Shown piece after piece: positions 45,401 through 58,300 of a stretch of 64,000 nt of DNA. Source of the DNA: Gonatopus flavifemur (taxonomy: Eukaryota; Arthropoda; Insecta; Hymenoptera; Dryinidae). Within the stretch, counting starts at the first letter, position 1, and each line of letters begins with the position of its first letter. The notes under the pieces were generated by a model. It worked only from the letters and a program-made list of their open reading frames with translations, did no database searches and was not told the origin of the DNA. Made by a program: the position numbers and the translations under genes. Where the stretch lies: positions 30,372,001 through 30,436,000 of the forward strand of contig JAFFJZ010000001.1 in assembly GCA_018340375.1 (NCBI GenBank). The letters run 5' to 3'.

Positions 45401-46763
45401 TTATCTACGGAAGAATATTTCACAGAGATCGTTGATAGGTTCACAAGGACTAGAACTGTGAAACAATTGATGTCCTTGCGAAAACGAGAAAAATGAAAAG
45501 ACAGCAATCTGTATCTATAGAAATTTTTAAATATTATATTGTAAAACTAATGTGGTGTTTGGATGGATGAGAATTACACCTCGGAAAAGCGAGTTTTCTG
45601 ATGTTCATTATTTGATCGAATGAAATAACATACTTGAGGGGAAGCCTCATGTAAACGCCCCATTTTTCAACAATCTATTACAAAAAATTAAAAGCGTTTA
45701 TTGAAATGAGTCAAAGCACGGTATGTAATCGACGTTCAGAGGTACTCAAAGAATCCCATTGAACCGATTGATTGTCATTGATTCCGATGCAGAAAACCGA
45801 TTCAAACTCATTACAAATTGATTCTCAATGGGTTTGAATCAGTTTTCTGCATCGGAATCAGTGACAATCAATCGGTTCAATGAGATTCTTTAAGCAGGGA
45901 TGAGAAAATTGCCAAGGTTCTTGCAATGAACGGAAATCAACGAAACAAAATTTTTTCATTTCAATCAGTTATTCCGTTCCAAACTAATTTGAATTTGGCG
46001 AAAAAAAACAGTTCTTTTTCAATTAACATATCGTTGGAAGCAATATTTATTAAATACATTTTTACATATTTGAAGTAGGTTCATTGGATAACCAACCCGA
46101 GTGAAGAAAGTTTCAAACCTATAGACAATTTTGATAATTTTTTCACTTGGGAGTAAATGAAATCATAGTTACCCAAACTTAGTCTGCGATTTCAGTGTCG
46201 TAGAGTAAGCCTTATTCTTCTAGAAAAACATTTGTCTGTGCGATTTTCTTCTCTTTTGCAGCAGCTCTTCAATCCCGTTTCAGTGCTCTTTTCTTATCCT
46301 ATGTATCCGCGAAAAGTGACTTCCAGGGGACATTTAGAACTTTTGTTTGGGTTAAAACTTTGAGAGAATATTCTTTAAATAGTAAATGAATTTCCAAAGT
46401 GTTAAAAATCATGCAAAACAATTTTATTCCACATGAGGCTCTCCCTTTAATTAGAGTATCGTTATCTCATGTATGTTTTTTGGAATATTTTTATTCATCT
46501 TTTCTAGACCGTTTTTGCTGTTAGGCGGTGAATATTTGAAGAGAAAAACGAAAGATTGAGGACCTTAACGTTTAATGTTACTTGCGAAATTGGAATTCCT
46601 AAAAAATCTTAACTTATATTGAAGTGTGGTTTGATTTTAATAATAGATGCCAACAAATAATTTGTTCATTTGATTTTATTTTATCTTAAAATCGGTTGAA
46701 TTGGTTCAAATCGATTAAATAAATAGGATTGAACTCTGCTGGGGGTATACTCCTGTTGACCTA
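42500..46763. other. No gene; one foldback at 45745-45893
   Basis: Over 4 kb of AT-rich DNA without recognisable exons. The only clear structure is a 149-bp foldback at 45745-45893: CAAAGAATCCCATTGAACCG pairs with CGGTTCAATGAGATTCTTTA, continuing through TTCCGATGCAGAAAAC. Confidence 0.45.
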
Positions 46764-47013
46764 CACTGTAAAAAATTTCTACGGGACCTTCACATAAATG
46801 TTCGGAAGTAATTAACACATACATGCGTTAGGAATTTTCCGTATTTCACCGGAAATTTACTGCAAAATGATAGTAAAAATCCCTTCAAGTTCGGAACTTT
46901 CAGTTGAATTTATAGGAAATTTCAAACACATGTATCGGAAATTGATTTCCTATCCCATGACCGGAATTTTCCCTTGGGTGCGTGTAGGGAAACCCCAATT
47001 ATTTTTTACAGTG
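46764..47013. mobile_element. TA-inserted MITE family D, copy 1 (intact)
   Basis: CACTGTAAAAAATTTCTACG and the complement of AATTATTTTTTACAGTG are flanked by TA. The interior is rich in CGGAAATT / AATTTCCG words. Two more copies are at 51208-52852 (split) and 53993-54258 (inverted). Confidence 0.85.
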
Positions 47014-47484
47014 TAAACTCGTATATCAACCCTCTCAGATGTAATGTTCAATTCATTCGTGGAACTTCCAAAAGCCTGTAGTGTCCAGAATATTGAACCC
47101 AATGAACGCGTATATCACTGAATGAATCTTTCGCCAGTTACTAAACGTTGTTTTCATATTTGTAACAATGATTCTTTGTCCCTTTAAATCTCTCAATGAT
47201 CTCTAGTTTCTATGGATTTGTACAGAACTATGATCTGCGCTTAATACATTTTGTTGAGAGCATCGATTCATGTATCAAACATGAAAGAGAATATGACTTC
47301 AGAAGAAATGTTTCATTGCTCAAAATAATTCAGGTCTGAAAGTGTTAAGTTACAAGACTATGTAATACTTTGATCGATGATTTTATGGTATGTGAAAACA
47401 ATGGATTATTTCAAAGTTTATACTGCATCAATCGTGAATTCCATAGAAAATCTAATAACATTTATGAGAAGCATCAATTATCTA

Positions 47485-47767
47485 CTCTAGTAGAAATTTT
47501 GGACCGCAAAATACGAGGGCTTGATGAGGCACACCTGATTCCCTATCAGGTGCCGTTACGGTTGTCCCTTTTTTGCTCGATTTTATGGAAATCTTATCCG
47601 AACCCTATTGTACTCTTGGGTTAAAATCCTATTTGAATCCAATTAGGGGAATCAGGTAAGGCCCTTGTTAGGGTCTTCTTGGATTTTCCCCATTCGCGGT
47701 TTGCGGATTCCAACCTGATCAGGACCTTATTGAAAATAGGGAATGCCTGATCAAATTTCTACTAGGG
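47485..47767. mobile_element. CCC-type MITE with TATCAGG/ CCTGAT words, TA duplication
   Basis: CTCTAGTAGAAATTTTG (one base changed from CCCTAG) pairs with the complement of CAAATTTCTACTAGGG; TA flanks both. Internal words are CCTGATT, AATCAGGT, TTGGATTTTCC. Confidence 0.75.
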
Positions 47768-48087
47768 TATATATATGTATATTATATTTATCCAATCTGG
47801 AGATAGTTTTGTTTACATAAAACAATTTATTCACCCGAAAGAAAGGAGATTTCAAAAATTGACTGCGAAGTGCGTTGAACTGTTCAAAAGAATCTACGTG
47901 ACACATGAAAGTTCATGAATTTTTATTCAGTTTGATTGATAAGGCATTCATTACATGACGGATATTCAATTTTGTTGGTCTCAATTTTGATTCTTATGAA
48001 GGTATTTTTAGTGAAGAAGTGGGTTCTGAAAAATATTGAAAAATATTGAAATCACATTGAATCCTTCAAGTCCCATGCGTGACCCTA

Positions 48088-48261
48088 CACGGAGAAAAAC
48101 AACGTGGTAAAATAGGATTATTCTGTCGAATGCCGTCACAAGTACTGAACGGTCTCAAGGGCATTCTCACAAAATGTAGTGAAAATTGTTGAAATTGTAA
48201 CATTTAAATCCACCAATTCACGAAAAAATGTTGTGATGATTATTGTATTATTTTTTCCGTG
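48088..48261. repeat. Foldback MITE, 174 bp
   Basis: CACGGAGAAAAACAACGTGG faces ATTATTTTTTCCGTG. TA lies on the left and TG on the right, so the duplication has decayed or the edge is off. Confidence 0.6.
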
Positions 48262-48445
48262 TGGGTATATTTTTTTCTTTTTAAATTTTAAGAATAATTG
48301 GTTCTGAAGACCTATTTCGAATGTATTCTAACGAAGAAGACATTTTCTTCCCACACCTGCACGGAAAGTTGATTTTTTCTGTCCTATTTTTAGGGGGAGG
48401 GGGGGGGGAGTGCTGAATTCCAAGCGAATGTGTCAAAGAGGTAGG

Positions 48446-48827
48446 AATAGTACATTATGCTACACCGAGAGAAAAAGCATGCTTTAGAAGCATGACACAC
48501 TTCAATGCTTCTAACGCATTTGTTACAACGTACTTTCAACGCTTGGAACTCATGCAGTTAACGCACGAGACCATGCTTTTTGGGTATGTGTCACATGCTT
48601 TCTAAGCATGGGTACCGAGCGTTGGAAGCACGTTATGACAAATGCATTAGAAACTTTAGTGCGTCAATACTTCTGCAGTATGCTTTTTCTCTCGGTGTAC
48701 GAGGGAGGGAAATGATTTTCACCTCGTGTGATTTTTGCCTTCGCTTCGCCCGGGCAACAAACAGCAAACCGAGGGGTTAAAATCACTCATTTCCTTCCCT
48801 CGTAGCATAATGTACTATTGTTCCCCC
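48446..48827. repeat. Outer hairpin split by the 48463 MITE
   Basis: The left arm AATAGTACATTATGC + TA + CGAGGGAGGGAAATGA is interrupted by a 235-bp MITE. The right arm (TCATTTCCTTCCCTCG, then TAGCATAATGTACTATT, 48788-48820) is intact and shows the original order. Confidence 0.8.
48463..48697. mobile_element. TA-inserted MITE with GCATGCTT words
   Basis: CACCGAGAGAAAAAGCATGC pairs with GTATGCTTTTTCTCTCGGTG; TA flanks both ends (48461-48462, 48698-48699). Interior words are AAGCATG, CATGCTT, AACGCATTTG and their complements. Confidence 0.9.
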
Positions 48828-48972
48828 TTGTAGCGGGAGGAAAATACTTTCCGCCCGCTGGCAGTGGGAGGAAAATATCAGCTGCCCTCTCGCTCTGAAA
48901 TATACATCTGAATATTTTATACGAAATTAATTATACAGAGAACTTGCACTTCCCTTGCAGTTGTGGGCAAAA

Positions 48973-49109
48973 ATAGTATGTTCACCTCGGGGAGAAGTGG
49001 AACATTTCCACTCGTGTGATTGTCTCCCCGAGCCGAAGGCAAGAGGAGACAAACTTCACACTCGTTGAAAATTTTTAATTTTTCGCCTTGGTGAACAAAC
49101 ATACTATTC
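48973..49109. repeat. Foldback, 137 bp
   Basis: ATAGTATGTTCACC pairs with GGTGAACAAACATACTAT; inner arms CTCGGGGAGA and TCTCCCCGAG. The 48840-48895 stretch has similar GGGAGG words. Confidence 0.6.
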
Positions 49110-50811
49110 CATGCCAAAAGAAAAGATCGAAGAATTTCATACAGTTGACAAACGGAAAGATTTGAAAATTATTTTTTTATGGGTTTCAGATATCTTGAAT
49201 TTTTTCCTGTTCAGTTTCTAGTTCGCAACTTGAAGGGTTGGTATTCAGAATATATTCAATATGTTCGTATAATATAGTTTATTTAAATGAAGTTAAATAT
49301 CTTGCAAGGAAATAGATTTTGAAATGAAATGATGACAACCAAGACAAAACTACATGTTCTATTGGATTGAGTTTTTATGAATATTTTATGTCTCCTCTAC
49401 CGAGGAAAAAAAAATACTTTAAATCTGTGATATACAATTCCACGTACTTAAAAAACATTTCTCATTTTACGTTGAAAAGGTATGTTTGAGTGAATAAACG
49501 TAATTTCTCTTCATAAGATACACTGAATGCGAATTTTTTTCTTTAGAAGACCTAAGGTATATCATTTTTATACAGATCGAATATTGTATTGCACAAACGA
49601 CACGAGGGGGAAAATGTTGAATATTTTGTAAGGTTCGAAAAGTTCTGAAAATTGGTTAAAATCTCAATTCAAACAAGTATTTCAATTACCTGATTCTTTT
49701 ACTAATATGTAACATAATTACCTGATATAGTTATCGTATTAGCATACATGAAGATTTATTGAAATCACACGTGAAGTTATATAAAAGATGTTATACATAC
49801 AAATAAATTAAATATATATATGAAAACAAAAACAACTATATACATATAATTATAAATATTGCTAGACTTCAAAATATCATTGTTACGTGTATATACGTGA
49901 CAACAGGGTGTCATTTAGTGTTAAATAAATCGATAATGAAAGAACATATTACGTACATTCATACTCAATTCAATTGAAAACTTTGTAATTATCGAAATAG
50001 CTAACATACATCGATGTTCTGGTTCAGTCATTTTGTTGATTTGTACTTAGTTCGTTTTCACATTATATAATGTATCCGGACAAAAAAATAATAAACAAAT
50101 ACGATGGATCGAAAAATGTATATGTGCCAAATTCATAAATTAAACTGCCATAGATATGATCTTCAAATTGGCTGTCGTACACACGTCTCTGCGGTGAAAT
50201 TACAAAGAATGGATGTTACATATTGAATCTAAAAAGCAGATATGAAAACGCCCATTCGAAAAAAATTCAAAATAATTTAATATTATGCTACCAAAAGTAC
50301 ATTTGTATAATTCAGATAGATCAGAAAAATCGTAAATATCGATATAAATGCGTGTCGAAATATTTTGAATGGATTTGAATGGCCGTTTTTGTTTCGACGA
50401 AATCATGACGAAGTTTCAGTTGGATGAAAAACTCATCGAAACTGAAAAATATAATACTTTCTTCCTCCAATCGCTGATTTCCTTATTGAAATAGGATATC
50501 CACGAGGTAAATGACAAAAAAAAACACTAAATCTAAACTTCTACATAATTCCATGATTATCATCAGATTCGAAATTGGTAGAGAATATCAATTTGAATAC
50601 GAATGAAATATTTCTTGTCCCTAAATTGAAATCAAATATTACGTTTCTATCTGTCCTCCGAAATTGCAAGCAATGTATTTTGTTGTTATTTAGAATACAA
50701 AAACTTTGTGTATACTCGAAATTAAATAAAGTTTGTTAACAAATAAGTTGCGTTGTCTTACATTCAAATCGAACGGAATGTACGTCGAATGTCTGAAAAA
50801 TATCCTCAAGG
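49110..50811. other. No gene seen
   Basis: AT-rich spacer with TATATA runs near 49820-49860. No exon or foldback recognised. Confidence 0.4.
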
Positions 50812-50921
50812 CCCGGGTGGAAGAATCTTCAGAATTTGTGTATGATTTATGTATAACTTATATATAAACTATATGAAATAAATATAAATTATATATAATT
50901 TTGAACATTTTTCCGCATGGG
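50812..50921. repeat. CCC-type MITE related to 22772-22891
   Basis: CCCGGGTGGAAGAATC faces the complement of ACATTTTTCCGCATGGG; the core has TATATATAA words. Flanks AG/AT differ by one base. Confidence 0.6.
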
Positions 50922-51653
50922 ATATTCAAATTTTTACGATATTTTCCAATTAATGTGATGTCGAATATACAGTCATCCTAAGAGCACAACGTTTCTTGAT
51001 TGTTTCCAACCCTGCTAGTGACATTATACGCCTCACAGACATGTACATAGCGTAAAATTTACACTGTTATCTCCCCCCCCCCCTCGCTCATACTAAATTG
51101 AGCGTCCCAGTATGCTTTACCCGTTCAATTCTCTCTGAGGCAGTGCAACGTTCAGGCTTATACCTTGCTTTGGAAGTCAGTTATCAACTTATGATTGAAA
51201 TTCAGTGCACTGTAAAAAATTTCTATGAGAAAGTTCATATGAATGTTCGAAAGTAATTGAAACATGTAACCCAATAAACATGAACATCTTCAAGATATCC
51301 TCAAGATATCTTTTGAAGGACATCTGCAACCCTAACAGTACAATGTGTCTCTGGGACGTTTTCTGAACGTTCAGAAATTCTCTCCTACGTTCTATAAACC
51401 TTCCATAAACGTTCCCGTGGCATATCTTTTGAAAGACATATCTGAAAGATATCTTAAAAACATCTATTCGATATGTCTTGAAAATGTCTTCTAAAAGATT
51501 TCTTCAAGATGTTTTGCCGAATGTATCGTCAAGATCAGCAGTTTGGAGGTTAATCACAATCGAATATTGCGAAGGAGATGAATTCGTTCATAATTTCAAA
51601 GCGTGAATAACCCATGTAAATACCAATAAATTTGAAATTCTGCAGAAAGTACG

Positions 51654-51861
51654 CACGGAAAAAAATGAACTGTTAATTTTACCAGAATTCCGGTTACTAT
51701 ATGGACAGCAAGGAATATCTGTGACTTTCACTGGAATTCTTCTTAAATTTACCGGAGCCCTTGTTAAATTTGCCGGAGACTTGATTCATTTAACTAGAAT
51801 TCCGGTTAAAATGGCAGTAATTCTTTCTGTCCATATATTAACCGGAGTACTTTTTTCAGTG
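51654..51861. repeat. Nested foldback MITE with ACCGGAATT words
   Basis: CACGGAAAAAAATGAACTG and the complement of AGTACTTTTTTCAGTG bound it. Inner words TTACCGGAG, AGAATTCCGGTTA and TATGGACAG / CTGTCCATA pair across the centre. Confidence 0.7.
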
Positions 51862-52380
51862 CAGTTTTGTAGGAGAGACCGTGGCTAAAAGTAACAGAGG
51901 TAAGTTGTAACACAGGCTGCAAGTTTCATTTTTCCCAACAAATGACGTTCACTCTTCATAAAATAATCATTAAATCGATGTAAGAGTATTTTATGAAGCG
52001 CACACATAATCTGATAAGAAATACTACAGTAATAGACCGGGTCACAAATTTACTACTATTACAACTAAGCCCTTGTCACCTCTAACCTTCCAATACCAGC
52101 ACTAAGAGTAACGAATCTCCGACTCACAATATTTTCCGAATTATTGAACTTCTTACGCTGAATTTTATGTATGGCCTTCAAATGAATTTGTAAAATTCTC
52201 ATTCCCATTAAATCAATTGTTTTTCAATAACAACGAGATGAAAATGATTTCAGAAGAATATATTATATTTACCAGACACTAACGACCACTGGATCATGAA
52301 ATTCATTCTTCAATATATTTCACTAAATTCATTAAACTTGACTCAGGTCAATGAAGCGTACGTGCGTCGTGAAATGCCTG

Positions 52381-52391
52381 GGTTCGAATCC
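52381..52391 (+). other. Isolated tRNA-type B-box
   Basis: GGTTCGAATCC is an exact RNA polymerase III B-box. No matching A-box or cloverleaf is seen upstream, so it is not a tRNA gene; it may be a relic of a tRNA-derived SINE. Confidence 0.3.
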
Positions 52392-52852
52392 CGCAACCTC
52401 AAGGATCCTAAACTCAAGTAAGATAAACGGGAGTGGTGGAAGAGGGATAAAAGAAAAGAGGAAAGGAAGAAGAGAGAAAGATGGGAGGATTTTTTTTATA
52501 CACGCGTTCAAGATTTTTTTGAGATATTTTCATAAACTCTTCAAGACATTTTTAAAACTTGATTTTTGTTGGAAGACCTTTTTGAGATATCTTTAACTCG
52601 TCGAAATCTGTCGCGTGGAGACGGCTTTTAGATATCTAAAAGATATCTTTTTGCTCGATTGGGACGTGTTAGGAATTTTCAGTACTTAACCGGAAATTCA
52701 CTGGAAAATAATAGTAGAAACCCCATGAAGGTTGGACTTTTCAGTTGGATTTATGGGACATTATATGAATGTAACGGAAATTGATTCTCTATCCCATGAA
52801 CGGAATTTTCCGATTGCTGCGTATGGGAAATGTCCAATTATTCTTTACAGTG

Positions 52853-53992
52853 TGCCTCTCTCAAACATGGAATGTCACTTGTACATGAAATCTCATACGT
52901 CTCTGAGATGTAGAATATTACATTCGCGTAAAATTTTGAAAATTTTACATAAACCTGTAAAAAAATATAGTACTTCTAACAAAACTTTCCCCAAGACAAA
53001 GAAGGGGGGGGAGATCATTTAATTGTGGGTTCACAAGAATGTTTCAAGAAAATAAGGTTGAGATGTCGTCTGGAAGAATTTTTTTTCTCGTATAATATAT
53101 CTCAAAACTAAACCTTTTTCGTCCTGGAAACTTTTTGTCTTCCCAACGATCTCAAAATTACAAGTCACAAAAATTACGTGCCTCTAATAAAAATGACTCT
53201 ATCGAGAAAATAAAAAAACGGTTTTGGAGCTGGAAAAATTACCTACAAAATATTCATTTCAGGATTTCCGTGTCATGATTTCTCGTTGAACTGCATCTGT
53301 TTGAAAAACGGAAAAAATAATGGCAAATCTTGTCTGAAAGATTCCCAGTGTATATCTTTTCTAAGAAAACGCACACCTCTTGGGTGAAATTGAGGCTCAT
53401 TGTACGTACATTCACGTTCATGGAATACTCCGTGAACCATCAAATGTCATCAAATGTAAAGTTCAATGTACCTCTGTTGAACATTCTTTGAACTCTCGTG
53501 TTTTCTTGGGGTTGGAGATGCCTCATGAACAGTTTTCACTGTCTTGAGGATATATTCAGTAAGCAATCTAAAAGATGCCTAAGAGATATCCGAAGACATA
53601 TTTTAGATCTCTTAAACGAAGATATCTCAAAGACAGTGGAAACTGTTGCATCAGACATGTTTGAAACATCCAGTGGAAATCTTTCAGACAAAGGAAAAAT
53701 CGCGCTGTGTTAGTTGGTTGTTGGAGAATCATGGTAAACCAAAATAAGGTCGAATGATATTCAAAGAGCAGACTTTGCCCTTTCAATTGGGCGTTTGATT
53801 GTTTCCTTACGATAATTCTTCGCTGAGGTATTCAACTTTGAAGCCATCTCTGTTTGGTACGAAGTGATTCCAAACTTTTGACCGACAATGTATTAGAATT
53901 ATCCCAGTAAACAATTCTTCGACCAAAATCAAGATCTATTATAAATGTTATCTGAAAGATGCTGAAATGATTTCCGATGCGTCGATTTCTGT
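52853..53992. other. No gene; AGATATCTTT-word patch
   Basis: 53560-53680 holds AAGATGCC, AGATATCC, GATCTCTTAAACG and GATATCTCAAAG words of the 8971-9669 type. No exon recognised. Confidence 0.4.
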
Positions 53993-54258
53993 CACATTGT
54001 AGAAAAATAATTTCACATTTTTTGCGGAATTTTCCTATACGCAACAACCGGAAAATTCCGATCATGGGGTAGGAAATCAATATTCGGTACATATATGTAC
54101 TATATATGAAATTTTCTATGAATTCAACTGCAAATTCCAAACTTTACGGGATTTTCACTATCATTTTCCAGTGAATTTCTAATAAATTCCTAACGCGTGT
54201 ATATGTTAATTACTTCCAAACATTTATGTGAAGTTCCCCATAGAAATTTTTTACAGTG
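53993..54258. mobile_element. MITE family D, copy 3 (inverted)
   Basis: Reverse-orientation copy of 46764-47013; the right end AAATTTTTTACAGTG is well kept, the left end (CACATTGTAGAAAAATAA) is diverged. Confidence 0.75.
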
Positions 54259-55197
54259 GCATCTTCCTGATGTCCTCTCAAGAGGTCTGAATGCTATCTA
54301 AAAGTTATCCATCATAAAACTCTTGGAGAATACATTAAAAAGTTGGCGGAAATTAACGAGTCAGAGGTCACTTTGACATCTTCTAGATGACATTAGGAAA
54401 GTTTCAAATGTAAATCTCAGAATGTTTACTTGGAGAGAGATTAGTACAAGATAAACATGAGTTATAAATACAGAATGAATTAATTCAATTATGTACAATT
54501 AGAGCCAAATTTTTTCAGATAGAAGCCTAAGAGACGTAGATTATTACAATTAGGTTCCAAATGAATGTTGCTGAAGTTTGAATCGTTTATTGAAACGCAT
54601 TAGTAATCGAATAACGAAATACTCAACTGCTAAAGATCCAAAATTTTGCAGTTTCTGTTCTAAGCGATGTTTCCAATTCCAAGGAATTAATTTGAAAGGT
54701 TGAATAAGGATCATTCATCAGATTTTGTGGGTTTAAATTTTCTTTTCGTTTCTATGAACGATTCAAAGTTCAACAAAATGCTGTAGATCCTGTAACAACC
54801 TACCCCGTGTCATAACCAGCTCCGGTTTCCCCTATTGACCGATCTGATGGCCATCAAGGGGAGAGAAGTGTATCGTTAAGCGTCGCCTCTAAGGATATTC
54901 ATGTAGTTTCAGCGTAAGATAATTTTTCTCATCCCAAGAAGCGATGGTTCTCACAAGAAATGAAGATTTTCACATTAAAAGTCATGAATCATATTTTCTT
55001 CCTCTGACTATCCACGATATGATTCAACAAAATCGCTTTTTGATCGAATAGAACTATTTGTTTTCGGAGAAAAAAATTGATATCAAAAATAAAATGAGGG
55101 TAACAACAAGAAATCATTCTTGTGAGTGATCACAGATCTAGTTTAGACATAAAGTATATTTTCATATAAAAATATATAATTTACATTACAAAATATA
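54259..55197. other. No gene; relic of the 12305-12400 repeat
   Basis: 54565-54785 resembles part of the 12098-13273 foldback (GAAGTTTGAATCGTTTATTG, TCATCAGATTTTGTGGGTT). Downstream of the LRR gene stop there is no obvious polyadenylation signal. Confidence 0.4.
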
Positions 55198-55395
55198 TCA
55201 AATAATCTTATCAAACGTACAGTTATCGATTATCAATTCCGGTTTTGTAGAAATGCAAGAATCCATCAATAAAATATTAGGTACATTTTCAAAGATATAC
55301 TTATACTGATTGATATTCTTACACAGTGGATTACCAATTAATGTAATTTCGCGCAGATTTTCTAATGTTATCAGATGTTCCAGTTCACTCTCGTT
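55198..55395 (-). CDS. LRRC9-like, terminal exon
   Basis: Acceptor CTCTCTAATTTAG. 65 codons with an LRR cap (LREITLIGNPLCKN, YKYIFENVPNILLMD) and TGA at 55198. Confidence 0.85.
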   Translation of the reverse strand, partial: NESELEHLITLENLREITLIGNPLCKNINQYKYIFENVPNILLMDSCISTKPELIIDNCTFDKII

Positions 55396-58300
55396 CTAAA
55401 TTAGAGAGAGAAATATATAGTACATGAAATTCAATGAGAATGACATATTCGCTTCATATGATTTATACTCACGAACAAATTATTATTAGCTATGAATAAT
55501 TTCTCCAATTTAGATAATTTATTTATAAAACACAAGGTTTTTATTTGATTATCTTCGATCATTAGATACTTAATATTATTATCTTCACAAAAATCATGTT
55601 CCTGTATCGATTTGATTCTATTACAATCCAGGATCAAAGTTTCTAGGAATGCGCAATGTTGAATTCCTGAAAGTACGTGTTCAATTATATGAATTCTCAT
55701 TGTCACTTCAAAGATATTCCAAGTGCAAAAATAAACATGAGCATTGGAAAAAGACTTTGTCTTTTATGGCAACAATAATTTTGCGAAAATTTTTCAAGAG
55801 ATTTGCATGATACAAGCATCGATGGAATGAACGATGCCTCCGAAGTCGAATTTGGTATGAGAAATCATTGGAATTATTCAAAATCAATTCTTAATAGAAT
55901 AGGAGTGACTTTCGAAGCAGTCTGAAATGAGAAGATGTGGTATGGGTGTCGCGATCCATATGATTCCTATGCGACAACCCATGCGGGCTGCTTGATTCTC
56001 ATCTGACTTACTTTATTTCCATGCGACAATCCATGCGACCCACCTGACTCTTATGTGAACCACTTAATTTCCATGAGAAGACCCATGCGATCCACCTGAT
56101 TCTAATGCGATCCACTTGATTCCCATGTGCAGACCCATGCGAACTAACTAGGAATTTACAGTAGCCCGTATGGAAATATTTCGCTGAAAAATGACTGTAA
56201 AACTATGAAAAATCTCTGAAAAAAAATGAAAAAATTCTGAGAAACTCTGGCAAACTCTGAGAATCTCTGAAATTTTGATGAGAAATCTAATATTTTTGGG
56301 ACATTCTTTACAGACTTTTTTCAGACTTTTTTCAGAGTTTCTCAGAGTTTTTTCATTCTTTTTCAGAGAAATAGTAACGAAATTGCACTCTGAAAAAACT
56401 CTGACAAAACTCTGATAGATTGCTAACATTTTTCTGACTTTTAGAAACAAATGAGAAAATTTTCAAACACTTTTTCACACATGATATTTGAATACGGCAT
56501 GAAATGTATTTATTGTATTTCAGGATTTTTCAATAATCAGAAAAATGTCAACAATTTATTAGAGTTTTGTCAGAGTTTTTTCAGAGTGCAATTTCGTTAC
56601 TATTTCTCTGAAAAAGTATGAAAAAACTCTGAGAAACTCTGAAAAAAGTCTGAAAAAAGTCTGTAAAGAATGTCCCAAAAATATTAGATTTCTCATCAAA
56701 ATTTCAGAGATTCTCAAAGTTTGTCAGAGTTTCTCAGAGTTTTTTCATTTTTTTTCAGAGATTTTTCATAGTTTTGCAGACGTTTTTCAGCGAAATATTT
56801 CCATACGGGAGGGTTCCACTTCAACATCACAACGCATATTCAAATCGCTCTTAATGTGTCATAAAATCCATTTCAATAGAAGAAAAATTGATACAGATAC
56901 AGACAAGTATTTATATATATAAGAAAAAAAAACACGTGAATTCATGTGGGATAATATTATATCGCGAAATAAATATTCATTCCGCACAAATCCATTATGA
57001 TTCTCACAAATGTGATTTATCAGCTATGTACAAAAGTTCATTTCTAACCATGTGGGAAAAATTTCCAAAACTGTATACAATTTTACACAATTTGCATACA
57101 ATTGTATATAAATTGTACACAACTTGTGTACAATTGTGCACATTTTGGACATTTTTTCCACATAGGTACTAAGCAAGTGTCACTTGTTTACTATTAACAG
57201 AATATACTCAATTCAAATAAATATTTATGTCGCCATAAGCAAATATACGTTTGTCAACTATAATTAAACCCATTTGTCAGTGTGCTGGTAAGATGGTGAG
57301 AAAATGTCGTACGTAAAGCCAGAGCCTTCTTCTTTTGGTTTCTTACCCTACAGGGGCTTACGATCGGCCCAATAATGGCCCATGACTGGACCATAGCTGG
57401 AATTAATCGTACGGTAATGGCATCCATTAATGGGCCAATGGCACCCATCAAAGGTTGACTGCCGGATGATAACTTGGGACCAGCAATGGCAAAAAATAAA
57501 CGGTCAGAATGACAGAATTGATGACTGGCCCAGTGATGGGCCGATTGTCGAGAGTTTTGATGCTTGAATACCTTGTCAGCCAATGATGGGCTATATCTCG
57601 GCCAGCAATAGGAAATCAATCATTGCACGGAAACAAAGGAATAGTTGCAGCAACTGCTCAAATAGGCGATTTTCGACCATCTACTTAAGTAATTGCTGCA
57701 GCTACTTAGTAGTCAGGACAAGTAACAAGTGTTTACGTATTTACCTCAGGTATTTACGTTAGTTATTGCAACTATCGAGTTAGTTGAGGCAGCTAACGTG
57801 TTACTTGCCCTGACTACTAAGTAGCAGCAGAAACTACTTGAATAGATGGTCGAAAATCGTCTATTTAAGTAGTTGCTGCAACTATTCCTTTTTTTCCGTG
57901 CGCCATTCAACACAAGCCGCATATTGGCTGGTTATCGGCTGTGTTCCATGACTGAGCTTCCTGTATGAGCAGTTGAATAAAGAAATATTCTTTCAAGAAC
58001 TACTCATAGAAGTGGTTGGTTTTCAGTCCATGTACACCTTGCGAATACTTTCTGTTCACTCGCATTCCAACTTCGATATCTCATTGATCCTAATTGATTT
58101 CAAAGAGTTCTTATAACTTCTCATATCAAATTTTATAACAAACGTATACCACCCGATATAATACGTGATAGAAGAAAATATTACCATTGATGTCTCGAAG
58201 TTCATTATGATTTAAGAATAAATGTTTGAGGTTCGGCATTTTCCGAAAGTTCATGTTCACCAACGAATGAATGCCGCTGTGGTCTAAATATAAAGTACAC

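Larger units (their letters stand above)
51269..52663. repeat. CCC-type element with AAGATATCTT words inside family D copy 2
   Basis: CCCAATAAACATGAACATCT starts it and ...CTCGATTGGG ends it. AAGATATC / GATATCTT words occupy both ends (51280-51540 and 52500-52650), like 8971-9669. It carries another MITE (51654-51861) and a tRNA-like B-box. Flanks AA/AC. Confidence 0.6.
51208..52852. mobile_element. MITE family D, copy 2, split by a 1.4-kb insertion
   Basis: The left piece (51208-51268) matches the first 60 bp of 46764-47013; the right piece (52664-52852) matches the remainder, from GTTAGGAATTTTC to CAGTG. Everything between is a later insertion. Confidence 0.8.

Noticed and set aside
52351..52420. 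tRNA gene around the B-box
   Set aside because: No A-box, no acceptor stem or anticodon arm can be folded.
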